Source of the DNA: Pseudomonas fluorescens
GTDB lineage: Bacteria; Pseudomonadota; Gammaproteobacteria; Pseudomonadales; Pseudomonadaceae
Direction: 5' to 3'
Assembly (NCBI RefSeq): GCF_000968015.1
Contig: NZ_LACH01000014.1
Span: 36,945 to 100,944 of the forward strand
Length of the DNA stretch: 64,000 nucleotides
Below the pieces are notes generated by a model. It was given only the letters and a program-made list of their open reading frames with translations. It was not told the origin of the DNA and ran no database searches. The position numbers were made by a program, and so were the translations under genes. Below, piece after piece: positions 18,598 through 27,044 of the stretch (its first letter is position 1; each line of letters opens with the position of its first letter).

Positions 18598-19101
18598 ATG
18601 CGCTGGTTGCTTGCCCTGTTTTGCTTGTCGTTCGTCGCTGTCTCCCAGGCTTCCGTTGCGGAAACGCTGGACGGCAAAGTCATCGAAAAAGTTCTCGTGC
18701 TCAAGTCCGCCCACCAATTGCAATTGATCAATGACGGCAAGCCGATCAAGACCTATCGCATCTCATTGGGAAAAAGACCCATCGGCCCGAAACTCATGGA
18801 AGGCGACAGACGCACGCCTGAAGGTTTTTACTGGCTGGACTGGCGCAAGGTCAGTGACCGTTTCAATCTGGCGATGCACATCTCCTACCCGAACATCAGT
18901 GACTCCGCGCGCTCCCGGCGTGAAGGCGTCGAACCCGGTGGCATGATCATGATCCATGGCACCCCGGACACTGAAGAAAACCCCGAAGACCTGTTCCACA
19001 CACTGGACTGGACTGACGGCTGCATTGCCATGCGCAACATGGACATGCGCGAGGTCTGGGGTTTGGTGCCGGACGGCACGATGATCGAAATCCGTCCGTA
19101 A
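18598..19101 (+). CDS. L,D-transpeptidase family protein (YkuD domain)
   Basis: The 167-residue periplasmic protein has a signal peptide (about 1-20, ends SQASVA). The YkuD domain contains the catalytic pair: His in MIMIHGTPDT and Cys in DWTDGCIAMRN, the TDGC form seen in YafK-like members. Family members form 3-3 crosslinks or attach or release lipoproteins on peptidoglycan; which of these occurs here is not decidable. It is a single gene with REPIN sequence right after the stop. Confidence 0.9.
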   Translation: MRWLLALFCLSFVAVSQASVAETLDGKVIEKVLVLKSAHQLQLINDGKPIKTYRISLGKRPIGPKLMEGDRRTPEGFYWLDWRKVSDRFNLAMHISYPNISDSARSRREGVEPGGMIMIHGTPDTEENPEDLFHTLDWTDGCIAMRNMDMREVWGLVPDGTMIEIRP

Positions 19102-19104
19102 CCC

Positions 19105-19224
19105 TGTGGCGAGGGAGCTTGCTCCCGCTGGGCTGCGAAGCAGCCCTGAAATCAGCGAATGCGGTGTCATATCATTTTTTTGGGGCCGCTTCGCGACCCA
19201 GCGGGAGCAAGCTCCCTCGCCACA
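19105..19224. repeat. REPIN, family C (TGTGGCGAGGGAGCTTGCTC)
   Basis: Arms of about 40 bases read TGTGGCGAGGGAGC...GCTGCGAAGCAGCCC and the reverse ...GCTCCCTCGCCACA. Each arm also holds an internal hairpin. It lies four bases after the L,D-transpeptidase stop. Confidence 0.88.
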
Positions 19225-19293
19225 AAAACACCGAGTAGCTTCTGATCTCCCTCTTCCGAGCGCTACCTTCGGTCGCGCATCAAAAAATAAATT

Positions 19294-19376
19294 CAAAAGA
19301 TCGCATTCTGCGGCAGCGCCTACCGGGTAGATACCACTCCCATCGGCAGGAGCTGTCGCAGGCTGCGATCTTTGCT
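19294..19376. repeat. Degenerate REPIN, family B
   Basis: AAAGATCGCATTCTGCGGCA at the left and AGGAGCTGTCGCAGGCTGCG at the right are imperfect inverted arms of the GATCGCAGCCT family; the left arm is the more decayed. Confidence 0.7.
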
Positions 19377-19392
19377 TTCAAAACCCCCACCG

Positions 19393-19500
19393 CTAATACC
19401 ACTTCAAACCAGCAACCCTATCACCCATCAATCAGGGCAGGATTTCCCGTGCCAAAAGCAAAGTGGTCTCATTGACATGGTATTTAAGTGGTATTAGGTT
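19393..19500 (+). promoter_or_regulatory. Promoter and operators upstream of the nag regulator
   Basis: A perfect 12-base inverted pair, CTAATACCACTT (19393-19404) and AAGTGGTATTAG (19486-19497), is 81 bases apart. Two related copies lie between: AAGTGGTCTC (19461-19470) and ATGGTATTT (19477-19485). A perfect -35 TTGACA at 19472-19477 is followed after 17 bases by TAGGTT. GntR/UTRA regulators of amino-sugar genes bind sites with AGTGGT halves, so these are likely NagR-type operators overlapping the promoter. Confidence 0.65.
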
Positions 19501-19553
19501 TCACCCCACCACCGGGCGACAACAATCCTATATCCGCATCGGACCAAACCTAC

Positions 19554-20285
19554 ATGAATGACCTCCAGGCCCTACGCCCTGACGACACCCAGCCCACGCC
19601 GTTGTACCTGCAACTGGCGCGCAATCTGGAAGCGGCGATCCATGCCGGCCAGTGGAAAGCCGAACAGGCCATGCCGTCGGAGCGCAACCTCAGCGAAATG
19701 CTGGGCATCTCCCGTGTCACCGCCCGCAAGGCGCTGGAAGTTCTGTTCGAGCAGGGCCTGATCCGCCGCAACCAGGGTTCCGGCACTTTCATCACCCCGC
19801 GCCTGGAACAACCGCTGTCGCGCCTCTCGGGATTCAGCGAGATGCTGCGCCTGAAAGGCTTCGTCCCCGGTTCGCAATGGCTGGAGCGTGAAATCACTCC
19901 GCCGACCCACGAAGAACTGATCCGCCTGGGCCTCTCGCCGAACGACAAGGTCGCGCGGCTCAAGCGTTTGCGTAAAGCCGACGACACGGTCATGGCGATC
20001 GAGATGAGCACCCTGCCCGCCTCGATCATTCCCAAGCCGCAAGCCGTGGGCGACTCCCTGTATGAATACCTCGACGGAATCGGCAAGCCGATCGTCCGCG
20101 CCCTGCAGCACATTCAGGCAATCAACGCCTCGGACGAATTCGCCGCCCTGGTGGGCATCGCCCCCGGCACCGCCATGCTGCTGATGACCCGGGTCGGTTA
20201 CCTGGAAGACAACACGCCGATCGAAGTCACCGACACCTATTGCCGCAACGACTACTACGACTTTGTCGCAGAACTTCGTCGATAA
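19554..20285 (+). CDS. GntR-family regulator (UTRA), NagR/NagQ-like
   Basis: The 243-residue protein starts at the ATG at 19554 (MNDLQALRPDD); the frame runs 22 codons further upstream into the promoter. It has an N-terminal winged helix-turn-helix (about 15-80, MPSERNLSEMLGISRVTARKA in part) and a C-terminal UTRA ligand domain (about 100-240). UTRA regulators next to nagA and PTS genes typically bind GlcN-6-P or GlcNAc-6-P and repress the locus; that role is inferred from context. nagA starts 33 bases downstream, so the regulator is the first gene of the operon and probably controls itself through the repeated sites upstream. Confidence 0.9.
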   Translation: MNDLQALRPDDTQPTPLYLQLARNLEAAIHAGQWKAEQAMPSERNLSEMLGISRVTARKALEVLFEQGLIRRNQGSGTFITPRLEQPLSRLSGFSEMLRLKGFVPGSQWLEREITPPTHEELIRLGLSPNDKVARLKRLRKADDTVMAIEMSTLPASIIPKPQAVGDSLYEYLDGIGKPIVRALQHIQAINASDEFAALVGIAPGTAMLLMTRVGYLEDNTPIEVTDTYCRNDYYDFVAELRR

Positions 20286-20318
20286 CCCGCTTCGCCGCTA
20301 AAGAACCGAGAACCGATC

Positions 20319-21425
20319 ATGTCCGAAGACAACATCCTCACCGCCCGCGGCTGGATTCGCGGCCGGCTGATTCACGAACACGGCAAGGTCGTGTCGATCG
20401 AAGGCCAACCGTGCGATCCGGCCGACAACGAACTGCCTTACCTGCTGCCGGGTTTCATCGACCTGCACGTTCATGGCGGCGGCGGCAAAGACATCATGGA
20501 AGGCGCGCCAGCCTTCGAGACCATCACCAAAACCCACGTACGGTTCGGTACGACGTCGATGCTGGCGACCACCATGACCGCGCCGCCTGCAGAAATTTCC
20601 AGCGTGCTCAAAGCCGTCGGCGAGTATTGCGAGCAGCGCCCGAAAGGCAGCGCCCGAGTCCTCGGCGTGCACCTGGAAGGCCCGTACATCAACCCCGGAA
20701 AACTCGGCGCCCAACCGAATTTCGCCCACACCGCGTTGATGGCCGAAGTCGAAGAATATCTTGCGCTGGCGCCGATCAGGGTGATTACCATCGCCCCGGA
20801 AATCGCCGGCCACGACGCCTTGATCCGCAACCTCAGCGCTCGCGGCGTGCGCATGCAAATTGGCCACACCCTCGGCAGTTACGAGGAAGGCGTTGCCGCG
20901 CTGAACGCCGGCGCCAGCAGTTTCACCCACCTCTACAACGCCATGAGCCCGCTGCATCACCGCGAGCCGGGCATCGTCGGCGCGGCACTGGCTCACGCCA
21001 AATACGCCGAACTGATTCCGGACTTGCTGCACGTGCACCCCGGCGCCATCCGTGTGGCCCTGCGATCAATCCCGTGCCTGTATTGCGTCACCGACTCCAC
21101 CGCCGCTGCCGGCATGCCCGACGGCGAGTACAAGCTCGGCAGCCACACCGTGACCAAATGCCTGGGCGGTGTGCGCTTGCCCGACGGCACCCTGGCCGGC
21201 AGCACGCTGACCATGGATCAGGCCCTGCGCAATCTGGTGAAGATCGGTTTGCCAATCGCCGAGGCCTCGCAACGTCTTTCGCAATTCCCCGCCGACTACC
21301 TCGGCCTCAACGAACGCGGGCGCCTGCAACCCGGCAGCTGGGCCGACTGCGTGCGGCTCGATCGCTCACTCACACTGACCGCCGTCATGGTCGAAGGAGA
21401 AGACATTGACTTCAAAAATGCTTGA
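20319..21425 (+). CDS. nagA: N-acetylglucosamine-6-phosphate deacetylase
   Basis: Removes acetate from GlcNAc-6-P to give GlcN-6-P, the first cytosolic step after PTS uptake. The 368-residue amidohydrolase shows LPGFIDLHVHGGGGKDIMEG near residues 45-64, LGVHLEGPYINPGKLGA with the metal-binding Glu, QIGHTLGSYEEG and FTHLYNAM with metal His residues, and the catalytic Asp in CVTDSTAAAGMPDG. The last 20 bases overlap the start of the SIS gene. Confidence 0.96.
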   Translation: MSEDNILTARGWIRGRLIHEHGKVVSIEGQPCDPADNELPYLLPGFIDLHVHGGGGKDIMEGAPAFETITKTHVRFGTTSMLATTMTAPPAEISSVLKAVGEYCEQRPKGSARVLGVHLEGPYINPGKLGAQPNFAHTALMAEVEEYLALAPIRVITIAPEIAGHDALIRNLSARGVRMQIGHTLGSYEEGVAALNAGASSFTHLYNAMSPLHHREPGIVGAALAHAKYAELIPDLLHVHPGAIRVALRSIPCLYCVTDSTAAAGMPDGEYKLGSHTVTKCLGGVRLPDGTLAGSTLTMDQALRNLVKIGLPIAEASQRLSQFPADYLGLNERGRLQPGSWADCVRLDRSLTLTAVMVEGEDIDFKNA

Positions 21426-22428
21426 AGAGGCGCTGTCCTCGTTCGAGGCCGTGCAAGCCCAATTGCAGCAACTCGACCCGCAAATGATCGAGATCGCCGG
21501 GCGCCTGCGCCGTCAACCGCCGCAAGTGGTGATGACCGTCGCCCGCGGTAGCTCCGATCATGCCGCCAGTTACTTCGCCTACCTGACCATGCAGCAATTG
21601 GGCTTCCCGGTGGCGTCGTTGCCGATGTCGGTGGTGACCATGCTGCAAGCGCCGTTGAAGGTCAGCGGCCAAGTGGCGTTCGCCTTCTCGCAGTCCGGGC
21701 AAAGTCCCGACCTGGTGAACAGCCTGCGTCTGCTGCGCAAGCGCGGCGCCCTGAGCATCTCGATGGTCAACGCCGAGAGTTCGCCACTGGAGGCCGCGTG
21801 TGAGTTCAGCTTGCCGCTGTGTGCCGGCACCGAAAGCAGCGTCGCCGCGACCAAGAGTTTTATCGCCACCCTCAGCGCCAGCGCCCGTCTGATCGCCCAC
21901 TGGAAAGAGGACGCGGAGTTGCTGGAGGCCGGCCTCGCACTGCCGGAAGGTTTGCGCGAGGCGGCGAAACAGGACTGGAGCCTGGCCATCGACGCCCTGC
22001 GTGATTGCCAGCGCCTGATGGTGATTGGCCGTGGCGCCGGTTTCGCCATCGCCCAGGAAGCCGCATTGAAATTCAAGGAAACCTCGGCGATCCAGGCCGA
22101 AGCCTTCAGCAGCGCCGAGGTCCGTCACGGCCCGATGGCGTTGATCGACGAAAATTATCCACTGCTGATCTTCGCCCCGCGCGGTGCCGAGCAGGCCGGT
22201 TTGCTGATCCTCGCCGCCGACATGCGCCAGCGTGGTGCCCGCGTGTTGCTGGCCGCACCGGATGACATTGCCGAACGCGACCTCACCCTGACCCGTGCCG
22301 AGCACCCGGCCCTCGACCCGATTCTGGCGATCCAGAGTTTCTACGTCATGGCCGCCGGTTTGGCCGTCGCCCGAGGCATGGACCCGGACCAGCCGCGGCA
22401 TTTGAGCAAAGTGACGCGCACGCACTAA
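21406..22428 (+). CDS. SIS-domain sugar-phosphate isomerase/deaminase (NagB-II-like)
   Basis: The 340-residue protein has two SIS domains, like the isomerase half of GlmS but without the glutaminase half. The motifs are ARGSSDHAASYFAYL, FSQSGQSPD and FKETSAIQAEAFSSAEVRHGP. It most likely converts GlcN-6-P to fructose-6-P and ammonia, replacing classical NagB, which is absent from this locus. The TTG at 21406 is the best start: AAGGAGA lies five bases upstream, whereas the in-frame ATG at 21418 is 17 bases from it. The gene overlaps nagA by 20 bases, so it is translationally coupled. Confidence 0.9.
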   Translation: MTSKMLEEALSSFEAVQAQLQQLDPQMIEIAGRLRRQPPQVVMTVARGSSDHAASYFAYLTMQQLGFPVASLPMSVVTMLQAPLKVSGQVAFAFSQSGQSPDLVNSLRLLRKRGALSISMVNAESSPLEAACEFSLPLCAGTESSVAATKSFIATLSASARLIAHWKEDAELLEAGLALPEGLREAAKQDWSLAIDALRDCQRLMVIGRGAGFAIAQEAALKFKETSAIQAEAFSSAEVRHGPMALIDENYPLLIFAPRGAEQAGLLILAADMRQRGARVLLAAPDDIAERDLTLTRAEHPALDPILAIQSFYVMAAGLAVARGMDPDQPRHLSKVTRTH

Positions 22429-22448
22429 CTCAAAGGGCGCATGAAAAA

Positions 22449-22542
22449 CCCTGTAGGAGCTGTCGAGTGAAACGAGGCTGCGATCTTTTCAACGCAAGAT
22501 CAAAAGATCGCAGCCTCGTTTCACTCGACAGCTCCTACAGGG
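22449..22542. repeat. REPIN, family B, inside the nag gene cluster
   Basis: Near-perfect inverted arms of about 45 bases (CCCTGTAGGAGCTGTCGAG outward) meet at a short AT-rich centre. It lies between the SIS gene and nagF and could partly uncouple expression of the two halves of the locus. Confidence 0.92.
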
Positions 22543-22582
22543 GCGAGTTGATCCGAACCGTTTTTACTGATGAGACCGAGCC

Positions 22583-25099
22583 ATGCACAACAATAATAAA
22601 GAGCTGACCCTCAGCGCCCCGCTCAGCGGCCCGGTGCTCACGCTCGCCAAAGTCCCGGACCCGGTGTTCGCCAGCGGCGCCATGGGCGACGGGATCGCCA
22701 TCGACCCGCTGAACGACACCCTCCACGCCCCGTGCGCCGGCATCGTGGTGCACGTCGCGCGCACTGGCCACGCCGTCACCTTGCGTGCCGACAACGGTGC
22801 CGAATTGCTGCTGCACCTGGGCCTCGACACCGTCGAGCTGCAGGGCGAAGGCTTCTCGATGCTGGTCAAGGAAGGGGCGCGGGTCAGCAACGGCCAGCCG
22901 CTGTTGCGCTATGACCTGGACAAGGTCGCGCAGCAGTGCAAAAGCCTGGTCAGCCTGATGATCCTGACCAACAGCCAGGACTTTCAGGCGCGACCAATCA
23001 CGCTGAAGTCGGTGAAAGTTGGCGAGCCATTGCTGCATATCATTCGTCGGCACGCACCTGGAGCGCACGCTGAAGCGGAGCTTTCCGGGGAAGAGATTTA
23101 CGGCCACATTCGCATCGCCCATCGCGGCGGTTTGCATGCTCGTCCGGCAGCGCTGATTCGTCAGACAGCACAAGGTTTCAAGAGCAAATCGCAGCTGCAC
23201 TTCGCTGGCAAATCGGCGACCTGCGACAGCTTGATCGGACTGATGGGTTTGGCCGTTGGCGAACAGGACGAGGTTCAGGTCAGCTGCCAGGGCCCGGACG
23301 CCGAAGCCGCGTTGCAAGCGTTGCTGATTGCGTTATCCACAGCGCTGGCCGAAGACAGCCACGCCGCCGCGCCGACACCGATTGCCCGACGCACCCGAGC
23401 TGCCGAAGCGGGTGTGCTGCACGGTGTTTGTGCAGCGCCTGGTTTGGTTGCCGGGCCGTTGTTTCGCTTGAACGCCATCAGCCTGCCGGTGGATGCAGGT
23501 AACCATGATCCCGAGCAACAACTGCAAACCCTCGACACCGCGCTGACCGTTGTGCGCAGTGAAATCGACCACACGCTGGCCCAAGCCAGGAAACATAAAA
23601 ACACTGACGAAGAAGCGATCTTCGCCGCACACCTCGCCCTGCTCGAAGACCCGGCGCTGCTCGACGCGGCGAACACTTCCATCGACCAAGGCATGGCCGC
23701 AACCCACGCCTGGAGCCAATCGATCGACGCGCAGTGCGAGGTGCTCCAGCAACTCGGCAGCCCGTTGTTGGCCGAACGCGCCAACGATCTGCGCGACCTC
23801 AAACAACGCGTACTGCGTGCCCTGCTCGGCGAAACCTGGCACTACGATGTGCCCGCCGGCGCTATCGTCGCCGCCCATGAACTGACGCCGTCCGATCTGC
23901 TGCAACTCAGTCAGCTAGGTGTCGCCGGGTTGTGCATGGCCGAGGGCGGCGCGACTTCCCACGTGGCGATTCTCGCGCGCGGCAAAGGCTTGCCGTGCAT
24001 GGTTGCACTGGGTTCTACGCTGTTGGATCAGCAGCAAGGCCAAGCGGTTGTGCTGGATGCCGATGGCGGTCGCCTTGAACTGATGCCAAATGCCGAACGT
24101 TTGGCCGAAGTGCATCAGGCGCAACTCGATCATCAACAGCGCCGCGCCGAGCAACAGGCTCAGGCTCACACCCCGGCGCTGACGCTCGACGGTTTGCAGA
24201 TTGAAGTCGCCGCCAATGTGGCTTCCAGTGCTGAAGCGGCTGATGCCTTGGCCAATGGCGCCGACGGCGTCGGCTTGCTGCGTACCGAGTTTCTGTTTGT
24301 GGATCGCAACACCGCGCCAGACGAAGAGGAACAGCGCGTCGCCTATCAAGCCGTGCTCGATGCCATGGGCGACAAGTCGGTGATCATTCGCACCATCGAC
24401 GTCGGCGGCGACAAACAACTCGACTATTTGCCGCTGCCGGCTGAGGCCAATCCAGTGCTTGGCCTGCGCGGCATTCGCCTGGCTCAGGTCCGTCCGGAAA
24501 TCCTCGATCAGCAATTGCGCGCGCTGCTGCACGTCAATCCGCTTTCGCGCTGCCGGATCTTGTTGCCGATGGTGACCGAAGTCGATGAGTTGCTGCACAT
24601 CCGCCAGCGTCTCGATGCGTTGTGCACAGAGCTCGGTGTGCTTGAGCGCCCGGAGCTGGGCGTGATGATCGAAGTCCCCGCCGCCGCGCTGCTGGCCGAG
24701 CAACTGGCCGAACATGCGGACTTCCTGTCCATCGGCACCAACGATTTATCGCAATACACACTGGCCATGGACCGCGACCACGCCGGCCTCGCCTCGCGGG
24801 TCGACGCCATGCACCCGGCGCTGCTGCGGCTGATCGCCCAGACCTGCGCCGGCGCTGCGGTGCATAACCGTTGGGTCGGTGTCTGCGGCGCGCTCGCCTC
24901 CGATCCGCTGGCCACGCCGGTATTGATCGGCCTGGGCGTCAGCGAGTTGTCGGTCAGCCCGGTGCAGATCGGTGAAATCAAGGACCGCGTCCGCCACCTG
25001 GACGCGAGCGAATGCCGACGCATCAGCCACGACCTGCTCAAGTTGAGCAGCGCCGCAGCTGTGCGTCACGCCTGTCATCAGCAATGGCCTCTGAGCTGA
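22583..25099 (+). CDS. nagF: PTS EIIA-HPr-EI fusion (NagF)
   Basis: The 838-residue cytosolic phosphorelay protein has, in order, a glucose-type EIIA domain (about 10-150, phospho-His78 in LLLHLGLDTVEL), an HPr domain (about 172-255, phospho-His185 in HRGGLHARPAA) and enzyme I (about 275-838, phospho-His460 in EGGATSHVAIL, with the PEP-binding domain carrying IRTIDVGGDKQ and GTNDLSQYTLAMDR). It passes phosphate from PEP through all three domains to the EIIB of NagE. All active-site histidines are present. The first codons contain a candidate Hfq/Crc site, suggesting translational catabolite repression. nagE follows 46 bases downstream. Confidence 0.95.
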   Translation: MHNNNKELTLSAPLSGPVLTLAKVPDPVFASGAMGDGIAIDPLNDTLHAPCAGIVVHVARTGHAVTLRADNGAELLLHLGLDTVELQGEGFSMLVKEGARVSNGQPLLRYDLDKVAQQCKSLVSLMILTNSQDFQARPITLKSVKVGEPLLHIIRRHAPGAHAEAELSGEEIYGHIRIAHRGGLHARPAALIRQTAQGFKSKSQLHFAGKSATCDSLIGLMGLAVGEQDEVQVSCQGPDAEAALQALLIALSTALAEDSHAAAPTPIARRTRAAEAGVLHGVCAAPGLVAGPLFRLNAISLPVDAGNHDPEQQLQTLDTALTVVRSEIDHTLAQARKHKNTDEEAIFAAHLALLEDPALLDAANTSIDQGMAATHAWSQSIDAQCEVLQQLGSPLLAERANDLRDLKQRVLRALLGETWHYDVPAGAIVAAHELTPSDLLQLSQLGVAGLCMAEGGATSHVAILARGKGLPCMVALGSTLLDQQQGQAVVLDADGGRLELMPNAERLAEVHQAQLDHQQRRAEQQAQAHTPALTLDGLQIEVAANVASSAEAADALANGADGVGLLRTEFLFVDRNTAPDEEEQRVAYQAVLDAMGDKSVIIRTIDVGGDKQLDYLPLPAEANPVLGLRGIRLAQVRPEILDQQLRALLHVNPLSRCRILLPMVTEVDELLHIRQRLDALCTELGVLERPELGVMIEVPAAALLAEQLAEHADFLSIGTNDLSQYTLAMDRDHAGLASRVDAMHPALLRLIAQTCAGAAVHNRWVGVCGALASDPLATPVLIGLGVSELSVSPVQIGEIKDRVRHLDASECRRISHDLLKLSSAAAVRHACHQQWPLS
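22589..22600 (+). promoter_or_regulatory. Candidate Hfq/Crc (CA) motif at the start of nagF
   Basis: AACAATAATAAA, four AAN triplets, begins at the third codon of nagF. It fits the AANAANAA pattern bound by Hfq-Crc in pseudomonads to block translation. Confidence 0.65.
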
Positions 25100-25130
25100 A
25101 CAACGACAACAGCTCTAAAACAAAAAGAAC
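25099..25130 (+). promoter_or_regulatory. Two candidate Hfq/Crc motifs upstream of nagE
   Basis: AACAACGACAAC (25099-25110) and AACAAAAAGAAC (25119-25130) lie just upstream of the nagE ribosome site AGGGAGAA. The second is four AAN triplets. Their position suits translational repression by Hfq and Crc. Confidence 0.6.
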
Positions 25131-25145
25131 ACAGGGAGAACCGCC

Positions 25146-26861
25146 ATGTACCAATACTTCATCGAAGGCCTGCAACGCCTCGGCCGCGCGCTGATGCTGC
25201 CGATCGCGATCCTGCCGATCGCCGGCCTGTTGCTGCGCCTGGGCGACACCGACCTGCTGAACATCGCGATCATCCACGACGCCGGCCAAGTGATCTTCGC
25301 CAACCTGGCGATGATCTTCGCCATCGGCATCGCGGTCGGTTTCGCCAAGGACAACAACGGCACCGCAGGCCTCGCCGGGGTGATTGGCTATCTGGTGATG
25401 ATCTCCACCCTCAAGGTGCTCGACGCGAGCATCAACATGGGCATGCTCGCCGGGATCGTCAGCGGCTTGATGGCGGGTGCGCTGTACAACCGTTTCAAGG
25501 ACATCAAGCTCCCGGAGTACCTGGCATTCTTCGGCGGCCGGCGCTTCGTACCGATCGCCACCGGGTTCGCCGCCGTCGGCCTGGGCGTGATCTTCGGCTT
25601 GATCTGGCCGCCCATCCAGCACGGCATCAACAGCTTCGGCACGTTGATGATGGAAAGCGGCAGCTTCGGCGCGTTCGTCTTCGGCGTGTTCAACCGCCTG
25701 CTGATCGTCACCGGGCTGCACCACATCCTCAACAACATGGCGTGGTTCGTCTTCGGCAACTTCACTGATCCGACCACCGGCGCCATCGTCACCGGCGACC
25801 TGTCGCGCTACTTCGCCGGTGACCCGAAGGGCGGCCAGTTCATGACCGGCATGTTCCCGATGATGATCTTCGGCCTCCCGGCCGCCTGCCTGGCGATGTA
25901 CCGCAACACCCTGCCGGAACGCCGCAAGGTCATGGGCGGGATCTTTCTGTCGATGGCGCTGACGTCATTTTTGACGGGTGTAACTGAGCCGATCGAATTC
26001 GCCTTCATGTTCCTCGCGCCGTTTCTCTTTTTGCTCCATGCGCTGCTGACGGGTCTGTCGATGGCGATCACCAATGCGCTGAACATCCACCTTGGTTTTA
26101 CCTTCTCCGGCGGTTTCATCGACATGATTCTCGGCTGGGGTAAATCCACCAACGGTTGGTTGGTGGTGCCGGTGGGGCTGGCGTACGCGGTGATCTACTA
26201 CGTGGTGTTTGATTTCTGCATTCGCCGTTTCAACCTCAAGACGCCGGGGCGTGAAGAAGTGCCGGCGGGGGACAAGGTTGTAGTCGCCGAGAATGAGCGA
26301 GCCGGGGCTTACATCAAGGCACTGGGCGGTGCTCAGAATTTGATCACCGTAGGAGCGTGTACCACACGGTTGCGGCTGGACATGGTGGATCGCAACAAGG
26401 CAAACGATGCGGAGTTGAAAGCGCTGGGGGCGATGGCGGTTGTGCGTCCTGGTAAAGGCGGGAGCTTGCAAGTGGTGGTCGGGCCGATGGCGGACAGCAT
26501 TGCTGATGAGATTCGCTTGGCGATGCCCGCTCTGGGGCGCGCACTTGTTTCCTCACCTCCTGCTGTTATCGATGCGCCGAAACCTGCGGCGGTGGCGAAT
26601 TCAGAAGCGCAGCAATGGTTGAATGCCTTGGGCGGTGGCGAGAACGTGTTGCAGATGGACTGCATCGCCATGACCCGGATTCGGTTGCAACTGGCGGATG
26701 GCAAGGCGTTGTCGGAGTGTGATTTGAAGGCGTTGGGTTGCCAGGGTGTCAGTCAGTTGGAGGGTGGGGTTTGGCATCTGTTGATTGGCGACAAGGCATC
26801 GAGTTTGAATGATGCGCTGGAGGCGTTGGTGAATCGCAGTGAGGTGAGTGCCAAGGTTTAG
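25146..26861 (+). CDS. nagE: PTS N-acetylglucosamine transporter EIICB (NagE) with an extra IIB-like domain
   Basis: The 571-residue membrane protein takes up GlcNAc and phosphorylates it. The EIIC membrane domain spans about 1-360, with HHILNNMAWF and GVTEPIEFAFMFLAP, the usual sugar-binding region. A first EIIB domain (about 385-460) has phospho-Cys405 in GACTTRLRL. A second IIB-like domain (about 487-563) repeats the fold pattern (ALGGGENVLQMDC...TRIRLQL) but has Ala508 where the phospho-cysteine should be; its nearest Cys is two residues earlier. There is no EIIA domain; that function is in NagF. It is the last gene of the locus, followed by a REPIN and a terminator. Confidence 0.94.
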   Translation: MYQYFIEGLQRLGRALMLPIAILPIAGLLLRLGDTDLLNIAIIHDAGQVIFANLAMIFAIGIAVGFAKDNNGTAGLAGVIGYLVMISTLKVLDASINMGMLAGIVSGLMAGALYNRFKDIKLPEYLAFFGGRRFVPIATGFAAVGLGVIFGLIWPPIQHGINSFGTLMMESGSFGAFVFGVFNRLLIVTGLHHILNNMAWFVFGNFTDPTTGAIVTGDLSRYFAGDPKGGQFMTGMFPMMIFGLPAACLAMYRNTLPERRKVMGGIFLSMALTSFLTGVTEPIEFAFMFLAPFLFLLHALLTGLSMAITNALNIHLGFTFSGGFIDMILGWGKSTNGWLVVPVGLAYAVIYYVVFDFCIRRFNLKTPGREEVPAGDKVVVAENERAGAYIKALGGAQNLITVGACTTRLRLDMVDRNKANDAELKALGAMAVVRPGKGGSLQVVVGPMADSIADEIRLAMPALGRALVSSPPAVIDAPKPAAVANSEAQQWLNALGGGENVLQMDCIAMTRIRLQLADGKALSECDLKALGCQGVSQLEGGVWHLLIGDKASSLNDALEALVNRSEVSAKV

Positions 26862-26885
26862 ATTGTTGGTGCCCTGTAGCCCGTC

Positions 26886-26957
26886 TTCGCGAGCAGGCTC
26901 GCTCCCACACTGGTTTGGTGTACATAGTTCCAATGTGGGAGCGGGCCTGCTCGCGAA
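26886..26957. repeat. REPIN, family A
   Basis: TTCGCGAGCAGGCTCGCTCC faces GGAGCGGGCCTGCTCGCGAA across a short spacer, between nagE and the terminator. Confidence 0.9.
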
Positions 26958-26994
26958 GGGGCCCTCACAAACACCAAAAAACCTGAGCAATAAA

Positions 26995-27022
26995 AAACCC
27001 GCTGATTTTCATCAGCGGGTTT
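26995..27022. terminator. Bidirectional terminator between nagE and the NIF3-like gene
   Basis: Perfect 12-base-pair stem AAACCCGCTGAT/ATCAGCGGGTTT with a TTTC loop and A/T runs on both sides, between convergent genes. Confidence 0.93.
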
Positions 27023-27044
27023 CTCATTTCGGCAGCAAGGAAGA

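Noticed and set aside
18598..19101. L,D-transpeptidase with a damaged active site (TDGC in place of SHGC)
   Set aside because: The TDGCIA form is a known variant in YafK-like members; the catalytic His and Cys are both present.
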